Shown here: in pieces, positions 1-8,288 of the stretch
Numbering within the stretch: position 1 is the stretch's first letter
Layout of the letters: every line of letters starts with the position of its first letter
Origin: a bacterium
GTDB lineage: Bacteria > Patescibacteriota > Minisyncoccia > UBA6257 > 2-01-FULL-56-20
Reading direction: 5' to 3'
DNA length: 45,452 nt
NCBI GenBank assembly: GCA_027310625.1
Contig: DAIDAM010000005.1
Span: 1 to 45,452 of the forward strand
The notes under the pieces: model-generated
Seen by the model: the letters and a program-made list of their open reading frames with translations, nothing else
The model's database searches: none
Told to the model about the DNA's origin: nothing
Position numbers and translations under genes: made by a program

Positions 1-171
1 GGGCTGGGCAGTTCCGCCAGACACATATAACTGGCAGCAGGGGTTGCGCTCGTTACCCCAATTAAGGGAACGCCTCACGGCACGAGCTGACGACCATATA
101 ACTCCAATATTTCTACTGGTACGGACTATACCTTCATTCGGCATGCGCCGAAAGCTGGCGTATTATGGCGA

Positions 172-888
172 TTAAATAATCGCCATCCGTCCCGACGCAT
201 GTCGGGACAAGTCTCTACGGGGTGCGAACGCTGATTTTTGCAATCTTACTGAGTAAGGATAAATTAGAGAAAGAAATTCATTTGTTTCCAACCGAGAAAA
301 ATACAAGCAATACGTTTTGGCGCTGCGATAATAATAAATTTTCATTTTACGAAAATTTATTGAATGCATTAACGCCAAATCACGCTCGGTTTCCTCGCGG
401 TCGCCGTATACAATACGACAATCTCGGTAAAAATCGTTCCCCACCGAACCGTCTCCGTCGAATCTGCCAGCCATGTACGGCAAAATAAGTTTGCCGGAAA
501 TGAAATTCGTCGCATTATTTCTAATTTCTCTGAATTTCCTCAACAAAGGACGGCTATTGATGTATAAGTGATATGCTTTTGTGCGCCTTTTGAATTTATC
601 CGGATGATAAATTCTCAACTTAAATCGCTTGGACGGAAAAAGTTCCAAGAAAAATTCTTGAAATTTTTCTACAAGGTCAGTGTCGGTATTACTTATCCCT
701 ATACTGCTTGTCCGATGGTACCCATCGGCGCACCATAAGCCGACAATATAAGCATCGTCTTTTGTTTTAGGAAACTTCATTCCCTCAAATGGTTCGCTCG
801 TAGAAAATCCATTAGAGTGAATTTTCTCTTCGCTGCCATTAGTAAGATTCCAAAAATCAGCATTCGCACTTCCCACGGTATTGCCCAT
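172..888 (-). CDS. LAGLIDADG homing endonuclease (intron-encoded, two motifs)
   Basis: Motifs AYIVGLWCADGYH and YMAGRFDGDGSV; located inside 16S intron 1. Confidence 0.9.
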   Translation of the reverse strand: MGNTVGSANADFWNLTNGSEEKIHSNGFSTSEPFEGMKFPKTKDDAYIVGLWCADGYHRTSSIGISNTDTDLVEKFQEFFLELFPSKRFKLRIYHPDKFKRRTKAYHLYINSRPLLRKFREIRNNATNFISGKLILPYMAGRFDGDGSVGNDFYRDCRIVYGDREETERDLALMHSINFRKMKIYYYRSAKTYCLYFSRLETNEFLSLIYPYSVRLQKSAFAPRRDLSRHASGRMAII

Positions 889-941
889 GCATAAATTTTA
901 ACATTTGCGCATTAGGGTTTCACCGTTATGAGCCAGTTTTC

Positions 942-972
942 CCGAGCACATAAGTTGTTTATGTGTTTCGAG
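942..972. repeat. Palindrome family A (CCGAGCACATAA-n4-TTATGTGCTCGG), copy 1
   Basis: ccgagcacataagttgtttatgtgtttcgag; inside 16S intron 1. Confidence 0.85.
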
Positions 973-1290
973 GGTGCTACTCCGCCCTCCTGCGGAGAGT
1001 CGAATAAATCAACCATGCAGCACCTGTGACGGCTTCCAATGTTAATCGGCTCCCTTCCCTTTCGGGTCGGTACTACCGCCATTTCAAGCCCTGGTAAGGT
1101 TCCTCGTTTACCATCGAATTAAACCTCATGTTCCACCGCTTGTGCGAGTCCCCGTCTATTCCTTTGAGTTTTAAGCTTGCGCTCGTACTTCCCAGGCGGC
1201 CTGCTTAACGCGTTAACTACGCCACTCCGAGGGTCGATACTCGAAACAGCTAGCAGGCATCGTTTAGGGCGTGGACTACAAGGGTATCTA

Positions 1291-2296
1291 CAATTTTGTT
1301 GCTGCACAACAAACGCTGACTGACGCTGACTTCACGCTGACTTACGCTGAAAAAATTCTGCGTAGTTCTGCGTTCGTTCTGCGTTGGTCTGCGCGTTCGC
1401 TGCGCGAACGAGTCATTTCTGCTCGCCTCTCTATGTCGCCATAGAGTTCGGACTATATCATGTTCGGATATCGGATTTCAGATTTCGGATATCAGAAAAT
1501 TTCAGGGCGAGCGCAGGTTATGTAACCCGCCCATTGATGAATCTGATGTCTGACTTCCGATGTCTGACATCTGAACCTCGGCGTATAGTCTCTGAGGGAA
1601 TTTGCGAACTTCATAAGTGAGGCGGCGCTACGTAGACAACCGCCTTATGCCGGGCTTCAACCATTGTTTTACCTGCGAATTCGCAGTAAACAATCTGGTA
1701 CCCCCGGCGGGCACTTCGGTACTACAGTGGTACTACATATTTCGATTGACTGCAAAAAATTACTAATGCATTGCCACAATCGTACCAACACCGTACCAAC
1801 ACAAATTTGTAAACAGCTATGATTCGCATGCGTCCATGCGAACAAGTGAGAAAAACACCTCACTTATGAAGCTCACAAATCTTCCCTGCTGGTTGTCCGC
1901 ACCGAACAGATTTTCAGTCGCCTAAGGCGACTACTGTCGGATTCTCGGATTTTCCAGCATATAGCTCCGCCGTCGCCTCACGGCTATGGCGGACTCACGA
2001 TTTCGTAATCCTCGCTTACGCTCGGAAACAAAATCGGAGCGAGTTTTCCAAGCACATAATGCGTTATGTGCTCGGGGACTCTGTCTACCCTCACCCTTAT
2101 GAGGGGTTCTGCTCTCGTGTTTGAAACCATAAGTGCAGGTTGCGAGCAAATCAACGAGCGGAGCTGAAAATTTGGCGGTAACAAAATTTTGGTCGGAGCT
2201 TGCCGACGGGAATCGAAATTTTGTCGCCAAATTTCAGCGCAGCGAATATGATTTGCCGCAACCGAACGGGTTTCAAACATGAGAGCAGAACAACGA
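1291..2296 (-). mobile_element. Group I-like intron 3 in 16S (after ...AAAAAGGAT, before TAGATACCC), no homing endonuclease ORF, full of inverted and tandem repeats
   Basis: Removing 1291-2296 restores GGAT|TAGATACCC; U at 5' site and terminal G; P7-like TCAGAGACTATA (approx 1580-1594) and GATATAGTCCG (approx 1448-1460) on minus. Confidence 0.85.
2048..2075. repeat. Palindrome family A, copy 2
   Basis: ccaagcacataatgcgttatgtgctcgg; inside 16S intron 3. Confidence 0.88.
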
Positions 2297-2732
2297 ATCC
2301 TTTTTGCTCCCCACGCTTTCGCGTCTCAGTGTCAGGAAGATCCCAGTGAACTGCCTTCGCCTTTGGTGTTCCGCACGATATCAACGGATTTCACCCCTAC
2401 ACCGTGCGTTCCGTTCACCTCTTATCTCCTCCATCCCGCTCATCTCTTTCGCGATTCCAAAGTTGGGCTTTGGCATTTAACGAAAGATGCAGCGGGACAC
2501 CTACACGCTCTTTACGCCCAATAAATCCGGATAACGCTCGAGGTCTACGTATTACCGCTGGTGCTGGCACGTAGTTACCCACCTCTTTCCGATAAGCACT
2601 CACGTAAGTTGTTACTTATCTACCGCAGTTTACAATCCGAAGACCTTCATCCTGCACGCGGCGTCGCTCGATCAGGCTTTCGCCCATTGTCGAATATTCT
2701 CGACTGCTGCCTCCCGTAGGAGTACGGACCGT

Positions 2733-3438
2733 CATAATGTTTTCCATAATTACTTATGGTATCAGACTATACCTTCACCCTCATACACCAGAGGGGTCTG
2801 CATATTAGCCGCCATTGAATGGTGACTCCTCCGCTATTTGCGGAAAGTCGTTACGGGGTTAAACAGCTCCGAATGTTTTTTCTTGCCGCCCGTATTGGAA
2901 TTCAAATTTCTAATTTCCTTTACGAGCCGCAGAATGTGTTGAAATTCTTTTTCAGATAAGGAACTGCGCACATTAACTTTTGCGCCATCATAAATTTCAA
3001 TAATGGCGAGCATAATCTTTGCTTGCCGTTCTTTGAGCACAATGTGAGGAATTAACCTCTTTAAAACTGCTTTAACTTCATTTCTATCTTGAATAACTAA
3101 TTCCGTTAAATTGTGCATCTCTACGTTTCTCAATGAACCGACATCGCCTAAAAACTTTTGAAGTTTCACGAACATATTCTTATGTCGAATATGTTGCGTG
3201 AAATTTATTTTCAAGCGGATGCGGTACGGGAATCTTCTACGCTCCGGCCGATGTTCTACTGTGGCAACAATAGAACCATCGCCATCAAGAAAACCCGCAA
3301 CGTAGCTATCTGTAAATCTCGAGCTGTCAACTTCCCACGGGATTGTCTTCATGGGGATATTGTAATATATCCCCCAAAAGATTCCCCCGTTATGAGCAGA
3401 GTTTTGCTTCAACGTTGCCGTTGAAGGAGACAAAGTTT
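2733..3438 (-). mobile_element. Group I-like intron 2 in 16S (after ...ACTGAGAT, before ACGGTCCGTACTCC), carries a LAGLIDADG ORF
   Basis: Removing 2733-3438 restores CTGAGAT|ACGGTCC; core-like GTAACGACTTTCC and GAAGGTATAGTCTG; terminal G. Confidence 0.9.
2834..3433 (-). CDS. LAGLIDADG homing endonuclease, single motif (intron-encoded)
   Basis: Motif SYVAGFLDGDGSIVA; located in 16S intron 2. The start may be internal (MKTIPWEVDSSRFTDSYVAG). Confidence 0.85.
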   Translation of the reverse strand: MSPSTATLKQNSAHNGGIFWGIYYNIPMKTIPWEVDSSRFTDSYVAGFLDGDGSIVATVEHRPERRRFPYRIRLKINFTQHIRHKNMFVKLQKFLGDVGSLRNVEMHNLTELVIQDRNEVKAVLKRLIPHIVLKERQAKIMLAIIEIYDGAKVNVRSSLSEKEFQHILRLVKEIRNLNSNTGGKKKHSELFNPVTTFRK

Positions 3439-3906
3439 ATCTCAGTTCCGTCGTTGGGGGTCAGGCTCTCACCTCCCCTACCGGTCGTTGCCTTGGTAGG
3501 CCGTTACCCTACCAACTAGCTGATCGGACCTAGGCCGATCCCGAAGCGTCTTGCGACATTTAATGTTGCCATACTATCGGGCATTACCTCCGATTTCTCG
3601 GAGCTATTCCCGTCTTCAGGGTACGTACCAAGGTGTTACTAACTCGTTCGCCGCTATCGCTCGCACCACGCTGCGCTTGTGCTCCGCTCTATCGCACGAA
3701 TTTACGAATCACCGCGAACTTACGAATTCGTAAATTCGTATACATTCGCTCATTCGTGCGATAACGTGAGCGCCAACGCAATGTGGCGCGAACGACCGCT
3801 CGACTTGCATGCCTTATCCACGCCGCCAGCGTTCATCCTGGACCAGGATCAAATCCTCTATTAGAAATTGTTAGTCCGCTTTAGGCGGGCGTTACAATTT
3901 CTTATA

Positions 3907-3935
3907 CCGAGCACATAACTTGTTATGCGCTTCGG
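3907..3935. repeat. Palindrome family A, copy 3
   Basis: ccgagcacataacttgttatgcgcttcgg; 16S leader. Confidence 0.88.
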
Positions 3936-3987
3936 TTGATTTGTGTAAGTTTTAGTTTGATTCCAAAACAAACAAAATGAATGGACT

Positions 3988-4017
3988 ACCGAGCACATAA
4001 AGTGTTATGTGCTCGGT
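3988..4017. repeat. Palindrome family A, copy 4 (perfect arms)
   Basis: accgagcacataaagtgttatgtgctcggt; 16S leader. Confidence 0.92.
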
Positions 4018-4248
4018 GCTCAAAATTGCAGCCGCTCGATTACTCGCGGGCAATTTTGGCATTGGGACAACTAAAAAACTCTCTTAGTGGCTGTTAACAA
4101 TGAAATTGTGTTACAGCCACTTAGACCTCGCCGTAGGTCGCAGAAAGCGGCCGAAGGCGGGTCATCGCCAAAACTACGCTCACGGGGTGAGCGTGCGTTG
4201 GCTTTCCATATACTGTTGTGAAACTCCAGTCGCGTTCATGACTGAATC

Positions 4249-4276
4249 ATTGTAGCCGCTTATCATCACTTGTCAA
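4249..4276 (-). promoter_or_regulatory. Promoter for 16S: TTGACA-16 nt-TACAAT
   Basis: Minus strand TTGACAAGTGATGATAAGCGGCTACAAT, about 380 nt upstream of the 16S 5' end. Confidence 0.75.
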
Positions 4277-4297
4277 GCAAAACGTGGTGTGTATAAT
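4270..4297 (+). promoter_or_regulatory. Divergent promoter for the rpmE side: TTGTCA-16 nt-TATAAT
   Basis: Plus strand TTGTCAAGCAAAACGTGGTGTGTATAAT, just before the ATG at 4307. Confidence 0.7.
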
Positions 4298-4306
4298 TAG
4301 CGAACT

Positions 4307-4405
4307 ATGAAACCGGACATTCACCCGACATATTACCCCGAAGCGAAAGTCCGCTGCGTCACAGCACCAAAGCAAAGCTTGGTGCTGGACTTCGCTCGGT
4401 AATAA
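4307..4405 (+). pseudogene. N-terminal fragment of a second, diverged L31 gene ([17 protein letters not shown] then unrelated tail)
   Basis: Encodes [31 protein letters not shown]; the first 10 residues match the downstream L31 with several synonymous differences; then hairpin CAGCACCAA-AGCAAAGC-TTGGTGCTG. Confidence 0.7.
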
Positions 4406-4423
4406 ATAAAAACAAGGTTAATC

Positions 4424-4666
4424 ATGAAACCAGATATACATCCAACATATTACGATAAAGCTGTTGTCCGCTGCGCTTGCGGGAAAACTTACACTATCGG
4501 CGCCACCAAGCCGGAAATTCACGTTGAAATCTGCGGCAATTGCCACCCCTTTTACACCGGCGAAGAGAAACTGATTGACACCGCCGGCCGCGTGGAAAAG
4601 TTTAAGAAGCGTCAAACGCGAGCAGCAACTCACAAACCCAAAACGAAAACTAGACAGCGAAAATAG
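4424..4666 (+). CDS. rpmE: 50S ribosomal protein L31 (ends at TAG; frame stays open to TAA near 4813)
   Basis: [10 protein letters not shown]...[47 protein letters not shown]. Confidence 0.95.
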   Translation: MKPDIHPTYYDKAVVRCACGKTYTIGATKPEIHVEICGNCHPFYTGEEKLIDTAGRVEKFKKRQTRAATHKPKTKTRQRK

Positions 4667-4867
4667 ATTATCGAGAAATTCTCCGCCTCCGCCAAAGGCG
4701 GACTCGCCTCTGGCGAGGAAGAGAACCGCGGATCCGCCTCCGGCGGAAAGAAGCGCCAAACGAAAGCGGCGGCGGCTCCGAAAAAAGCTAAGAAAGTTCG
4801 CGTTAAGAAGTAAATACCGCTGGCTTGAGTGATAATTTAAAATTATTTGAGTTAGTGCGCCACTTTG

Positions 4868-4892
4868 GATTGTTGACTTTTTGTCAACAATC
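4868..4892. repeat. Hairpin GATTGTTGACTTTTTGTCAACAATC (related copies at 39320-39342 and 42833-42857)
   Basis: Three intergenic copies of TGTTGACTTTTTGTCAACA or near-identical. Confidence 0.85.
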
Positions 4893-4926
4893 ATTAACTC
4901 CCGGATTTTTGAGGTAAAATAGGAAT

Positions 4927-5664
4927 ATGACGAATAAAATTGTTTTAGAAATTCGCGCCGGAGCTGGCGGCGACGAGGCGGCGATATTCGCCGGCGACCT
5001 CGCGAGGATGTACCAAAAATACGCCGCCCGCAAGGGTTGGGGTTTTGCAATTCTCGATTCCAACGAGACGTCGTTGAACGGTTATAAATCGCTAGTCGCC
5101 GAAATTTCCGGCGAAGGAGTTCGAGAGGCGCTCAAAAACGAATCCGGCGTGCACCGCGTCCAGCGCGTTCCCAAAACCGAAAAAAGCGGGCGCGTGCACA
5201 CTTCCACCGCTTCCGTCGCCGTTCTGCCGATTGTGGAAGCAAAAGAAGTGCAAGTGAATCCGAACGATCTGGAATTGACGCTCTCACGAGCGGGCGGACC
5301 GGGCGGACAGAACGTCAACAAAGTTGAGACCGCCGTACGCATTCTTCACAAGCCGAGCGGCATCGTCGTTTCCTCGCGCGTTGAGCGCTCTCAGCACGCC
5401 AACCGCGAAAAAGCGATGGAAATTCTGCGGGCGAAACTTTACGAAATTGAGCAATTGAAAGCGTCGGGCAATTTGACCGACATCCGTCGCCAGCAAATCG
5501 GCTCCGGCGATCGCTCGGAAAAAATCCGGACGTACAATGTGCCTCAAGATAGAATTACTGATCACAGGATTAACAAAAAATGGGGGAGAATTGAGAGTAT
5601 CCTTGACGGCAATATGGACCCTATCATTGAGGCGTTCAAAAAATTTCCCGCCGCCCAAAATTAA
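4927..5664 (+). CDS. prfA: Peptide chain release factor 1-type protein lacking the usual N-terminal domain
   Basis: [49 protein letters not shown] (GGQ loop). Confidence 0.93.
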   Translation: MTNKIVLEIRAGAGGDEAAIFAGDLARMYQKYAARKGWGFAILDSNETSLNGYKSLVAEISGEGVREALKNESGVHRVQRVPKTEKSGRVHTSTASVAVLPIVEAKEVQVNPNDLELTLSRAGGPGGQNVNKVETAVRILHKPSGIVVSSRVERSQHANREKAMEILRAKLYEIEQLKASGNLTDIRRQQIGSGDRSEKIRTYNVPQDRITDHRINKKWGRIESILDGNMDPIIEAFKKFPAAQN

Positions 5665-5774
5665 TTTTGGGCGAGCCCCGTCCAATTTTATTGGGGTGGG
5701 GAGAACAGAATCACCGTTGCCCCGAAATAATTTCGGGGCGAGCCTCGCCTCGATAAAATCGAGGCGGGACCACT

Positions 5775-5860
5775 GCATCGGCGTCAAAGTTCACAACATT
5801 GAAGCTATCCTCGACGGCGGTTTGGATACGCTATTGAACAAAATAAGCAAAAAGAAATAA
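5775..5860 (+). pseudogene. Remnant of a second RF1 C-terminus
   Basis: Out-of-frame DHCIGVKVHNIEAILDGGLDTLLNKISKKK* resembles the RF1 C-terminal DHRIG..LHNLEAILDGDLDPL; follows a palindrome cluster. Confidence 0.65.
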
Positions 5861-5876
5861 AATCCAGAAAGAGTTT

Positions 5877-6344
5877 TTATACCTCTATCACTTCGAATTT
5901 CTCGACAACTTCCCCGTCCTTGTCGAACAAAAACTCTCCGGTGATTTTTTTGCCGGCGAGGACTTTAGGCAGCCAGTGCGGGTCGTCGGGCCACATGGAA
6001 TGGAACGGTAGTTCGCTGTGCGCGTACCACTGCGAGCGCATTTCTTCCGACTCCGCCGGATCGCCTTCCCATTTTTCGGCGACGAAAATATACACTTCCT
6101 GGTCCCAATCGGAATTATCTCTTTTAAAAAAGAATTTTAAGCTTCCGTGTTCCCGCAAATCGCCGGGATTTATGTAAACGCCGATTTCTTCTTCTGTCTC
6201 CCGCGCCGCCGCTTCCCGTACCGGCTCGTCTTCCTCGACCTTCCCGCCGACGCCGTTCCATCTCCCTGCGCCGAATCCCCGCTTTTTCATCGCCAGCAAA
6301 ACTTTTTCTCCCTTTATCAAAAAACACAAGGTCGACTTTCGCAT
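5877..6344 (-). CDS. NUDIX hydrolase, MTH1/8-oxo-dGTP diphosphatase-like
   Basis: Nudix box GGKVEEDEPVREAAARETEEEIGV; likely start MRKSTLCFL. Confidence 0.85.
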   Translation of the reverse strand: MRKSTLCFLIKGEKVLLAMKKRGFGAGRWNGVGGKVEEDEPVREAAARETEEEIGVYINPGDLREHGSLKFFFKRDNSDWDQEVYIFVAEKWEGDPAESEEMRSQWYAHSELPFHSMWPDDPHWLPKVLAGKKITGEFLFDKDGEVVEKFEVIEV

Positions 6345-6469
6345 TGTTGAATATAATAGCAGGCTGACTTCCAAAATGAAAAGTTTAAAGTTGATTTCAA
6401 ACCATTTATATTTTATAAAGTGTGCAGTCACCAAATCCACCTGGATTTGGCACACATGAGAGAGTGGAC

Positions 6470-6781
6470 ATGGACAATCTGCGAATGAAAGTTGGGAAAG
6501 ATGGCACAATCACCTGGAATAAGCCTCGCTCCACTGGGCCGTTTACAATCTGGCTATTCGCTGCCACAAGAGAAAGGCTCTTTCGACTCGATAAAAACAG
6601 AGAAATTGCCAGCGTGAGTCGGGAAAACACGGCGTTACGGCTTGAGCCAGGAAACTATAACGTTGTTGGCGGCCAAATCGTGGCAACGGTCAACTATCTC
6701 AATCTGATCGAGGTCACTGTCGATGGGAAGGTAACCGAGAAAAAGGTTGTGGTTGACGACGCGAGGAAGCTTCTGATCTAA
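6470..6781 (+). CDS. Hypothetical protein
   Basis: Intact ORF MDNLRMKVGKDGTITWNKPRSTG... Confidence 0.5.
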   Translation: MDNLRMKVGKDGTITWNKPRSTGPFTIWLFAATRERLFRLDKNREIASVSRENTALRLEPGNYNVVGGQIVATVNYLNLIEVTVDGKVTEKKVVVDDARKLLI

Positions 6782-6831
6782 CGGCTGTGTGCTGAGATAG
6801 GGGCAGGAACTTCGGTTCCTGCTTTCTTATT

Positions 6832-7134
6832 TTACGCTTCGTCCAGAATCAATTTTTTCTTGAATGTTCCGCGCTCGCCGGCTTTCTTTTTTCTTATCTT
6901 CTCGATTTCCTCTTTGTCAAACCCTTTGTACTCGGCAATAGCGTTTATCACCTCCATAACATCCGCAAATTCTTCATCGCTTTCTTCTTTTACAAACTCG
7001 CCGAACTCTTTCAGCAGTTTTTCTTTCAACTTTTCCCAATATTCCTTTTCGGAAGCAGTATGAACCACCGGCCTTCCGCCTTTCGACAAAATGTACTCCG
7101 GAATTTTATCCCTAACCAGCTTGTTGTATTTCAT
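6832..7134 (-). CDS. MazG-superfamily (phosphoribosyl-ATP pyrophosphohydrolase-like) protein
   Basis: MKYNKLVRDKIPEYILSKGG...EFGEFVKEESDEEFADVMEVINAIAE. Confidence 0.8.
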   Translation of the reverse strand: MKYNKLVRDKIPEYILSKGGRPVVHTASEKEYWEKLKEKLLKEFGEFVKEESDEEFADVMEVINAIAEYKGFDKEEIEKIRKKKAGERGTFKKKLILDEA

Positions 7135-7135
7135 A

Positions 7136-7621
7136 TTACTTAATCAACCCGCCGTGATAGACGGCATAATATATTTGTTTTCCGTCTCTAAAAATTTTTT
7201 CTTTTCCTTCAAAGCGGGTTAAGTCGCCTTCAACATTGTTTTGATATTCAAGATTTTCGATTTTGTAGATTTTTGGTCCGCGCACGGGAATCACGTCGTT
7301 ATAATCCTGTTTGAGCGCGCCGCGGAGCACTTTATCCAACTCCGCTTCCGTAATATCTTGGACGAGATTATAACCATAATAATTCACTCCCCAAGACGGT
7401 TTGCCTTTCTTATACACGATATTCTCACTGATAAAATTCGTCTCGCCAAAATAAGTATCGTGACAAAGAAAATCGCCTTCGGAATATTCATAGTCCCGCG
7501 ACTCCGGTATTTGCGACGGAGTTTTCTTCGCCGTCTCGGAGGCGTACATATTCTTATTGGCGATTTTCAGAAATCGAGCGAGTGAGTCAATGTCCATTTT
7601 GTCCAAAAAACATTCTAACAT
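7136..7621 (-). CDS. DUF5680-like protein; start may be internal (MDIDSLARF)
   Basis: LARFLKIANKNMYAS...YEYSEGDFLCHDTYFGETNFISENIVYKKGKPSWGVNYYG. Confidence 0.6.
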   Translation of the reverse strand: MLECFLDKMDIDSLARFLKIANKNMYASETAKKTPSQIPESRDYEYSEGDFLCHDTYFGETNFISENIVYKKGKPSWGVNYYGYNLVQDITEAELDKVLRGALKQDYNDVIPVRGPKIYKIENLEYQNNVEGDLTRFEGKEKIFRDGKQIYYAVYHGGLIK

Positions 7622-7639
7622 TCTGCAGAATGTTAGAAT
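7612..7639. repeat. Palindrome family B (ATTCTAACATTCTGCAGAATGTTAGAAT), copy 1
   Basis: Perfect 28-bp palindrome at the start of 7136-7621. Confidence 0.9.
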
Positions 7640-7648
7640 ATCGTAAAT

Positions 7649-8242
7649 TCACTCGTCCACGCCGAAACGTTTGTAAACGTGCGGTTTGAAATTTTTTCCG
7701 AACCAGTGTTCGATTTCGTGTTCCGCTTCTTCGGGCGTCTCGGAAGCGTGGAGAATGTTCGCCACCGCCCGTTTCTCGCTGTTGGCGAGCGCCGGCGAGT
7801 CAATGGAAAAATCGCCGCGGATTGTGCCCATGTCCGCGAGATACGGCATCGTGCTGCCGGAAATTTTTCGCACAACATCAACGGCGTGAACGCCCTGCAC
7901 AACCATCCGCACCAGCGGCGCGGAAGTCACGTAATTCAAAAGCCACCCGCGCACCATTTTCCCTATTTCCAAATCGTCTTTCGTTCCGAGTTTCTCAATC
8001 GGGTCAACTCCGTATTTTTCGTAAGTCGCGAGTGTTTTCTGGCCGAGCCGCCGAATCCACGACTCGTCTTTCGGATAATGGTCGTCTATTTCCTTGTGCG
8101 TCGGCTGAAACATTTCCAGCGCGACGATTTTCAAATCCCGCTGTTCAAAACGCCTGATGATTTCGCCCGTAAGTCCCTTGCGAACCCCATCGGGCTTCAC
8201 CATAACAAACGTGACTTCCTCTTTTGGATGTTTTGGCTTCAT
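7649..8242 (-). CDS. ndk: Nucleoside diphosphate kinase (long form)
   Basis: TFVMVKPDGVRKGLTGEIIRRFEQRDLKIVALEMF...MGTIRGDFSIDSPALANSEKRAVANILHASETPEEAEHEI. Confidence 0.9.
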   Translation of the reverse strand: MKPKHPKEEVTFVMVKPDGVRKGLTGEIIRRFEQRDLKIVALEMFQPTHKEIDDHYPKDESWIRRLGQKTLATYEKYGVDPIEKLGTKDDLEIGKMVRGWLLNYVTSAPLVRMVVQGVHAVDVVRKISGSTMPYLADMGTIRGDFSIDSPALANSEKRAVANILHASETPEEAEHEIEHWFGKNFKPHVYKRFGVDE

Positions 8243-8288
8243 AAATTTAATTGCTGCCGATGATAACTCTTATTGAAGTTTTTTGCAA

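Larger units (their letters stand above)
95..1010 (-). mobile_element. Group I-like intron 1 in 16S (after ...GCATGGTT, before GTCGTCAGC), carries a LAGLIDADG ORF
   Basis: Removing 95-1010 restores GCATGGTT|GTCGTCAGCTCG; U before the 5' site and terminal G; core-like motifs AACGGTGAAACCC, GTAGAGACTTG and GAAGGTATAGTCC on the minus strand. Confidence 0.9.
1..3866 (-). rRNA. rrs: 16S ribosomal RNA gene, truncated at window start (3' end missing), interrupted by three introns; exons approx 3866-3439, 2732-2297, 1290-1011, 94-1
   Basis: Minus strand reads GATTTGATCCTGGTCCAGGATGAACGCTGGCGGC (5' end), ACTCCTACGGGAGGCAGCAG, GTGCCAGCACCAGCGGTAATAC, GGAT/TAGATACCC, AACTCAAAGGAATAGACGG, GGTGCTGCATGGTT/GTCGTCAGCTCGTG, AACGAGCGCAACCC. 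Confidence 0.97.

Noticed and set aside
1119-2603. Various ORFs of 60-100 aa in the 16S/intron 3 region
   Set aside because: They lie in rRNA exons or repeat-rich intron sequence and show no LAGLIDADG or other motif.
4927-5664. PKT instead of PAT/PVT in the RF1 anticodon-like motif as evidence of altered stop recognition
   Set aside because: The PxT pattern is kept and I cannot exclude that Lys is common in this lineage.
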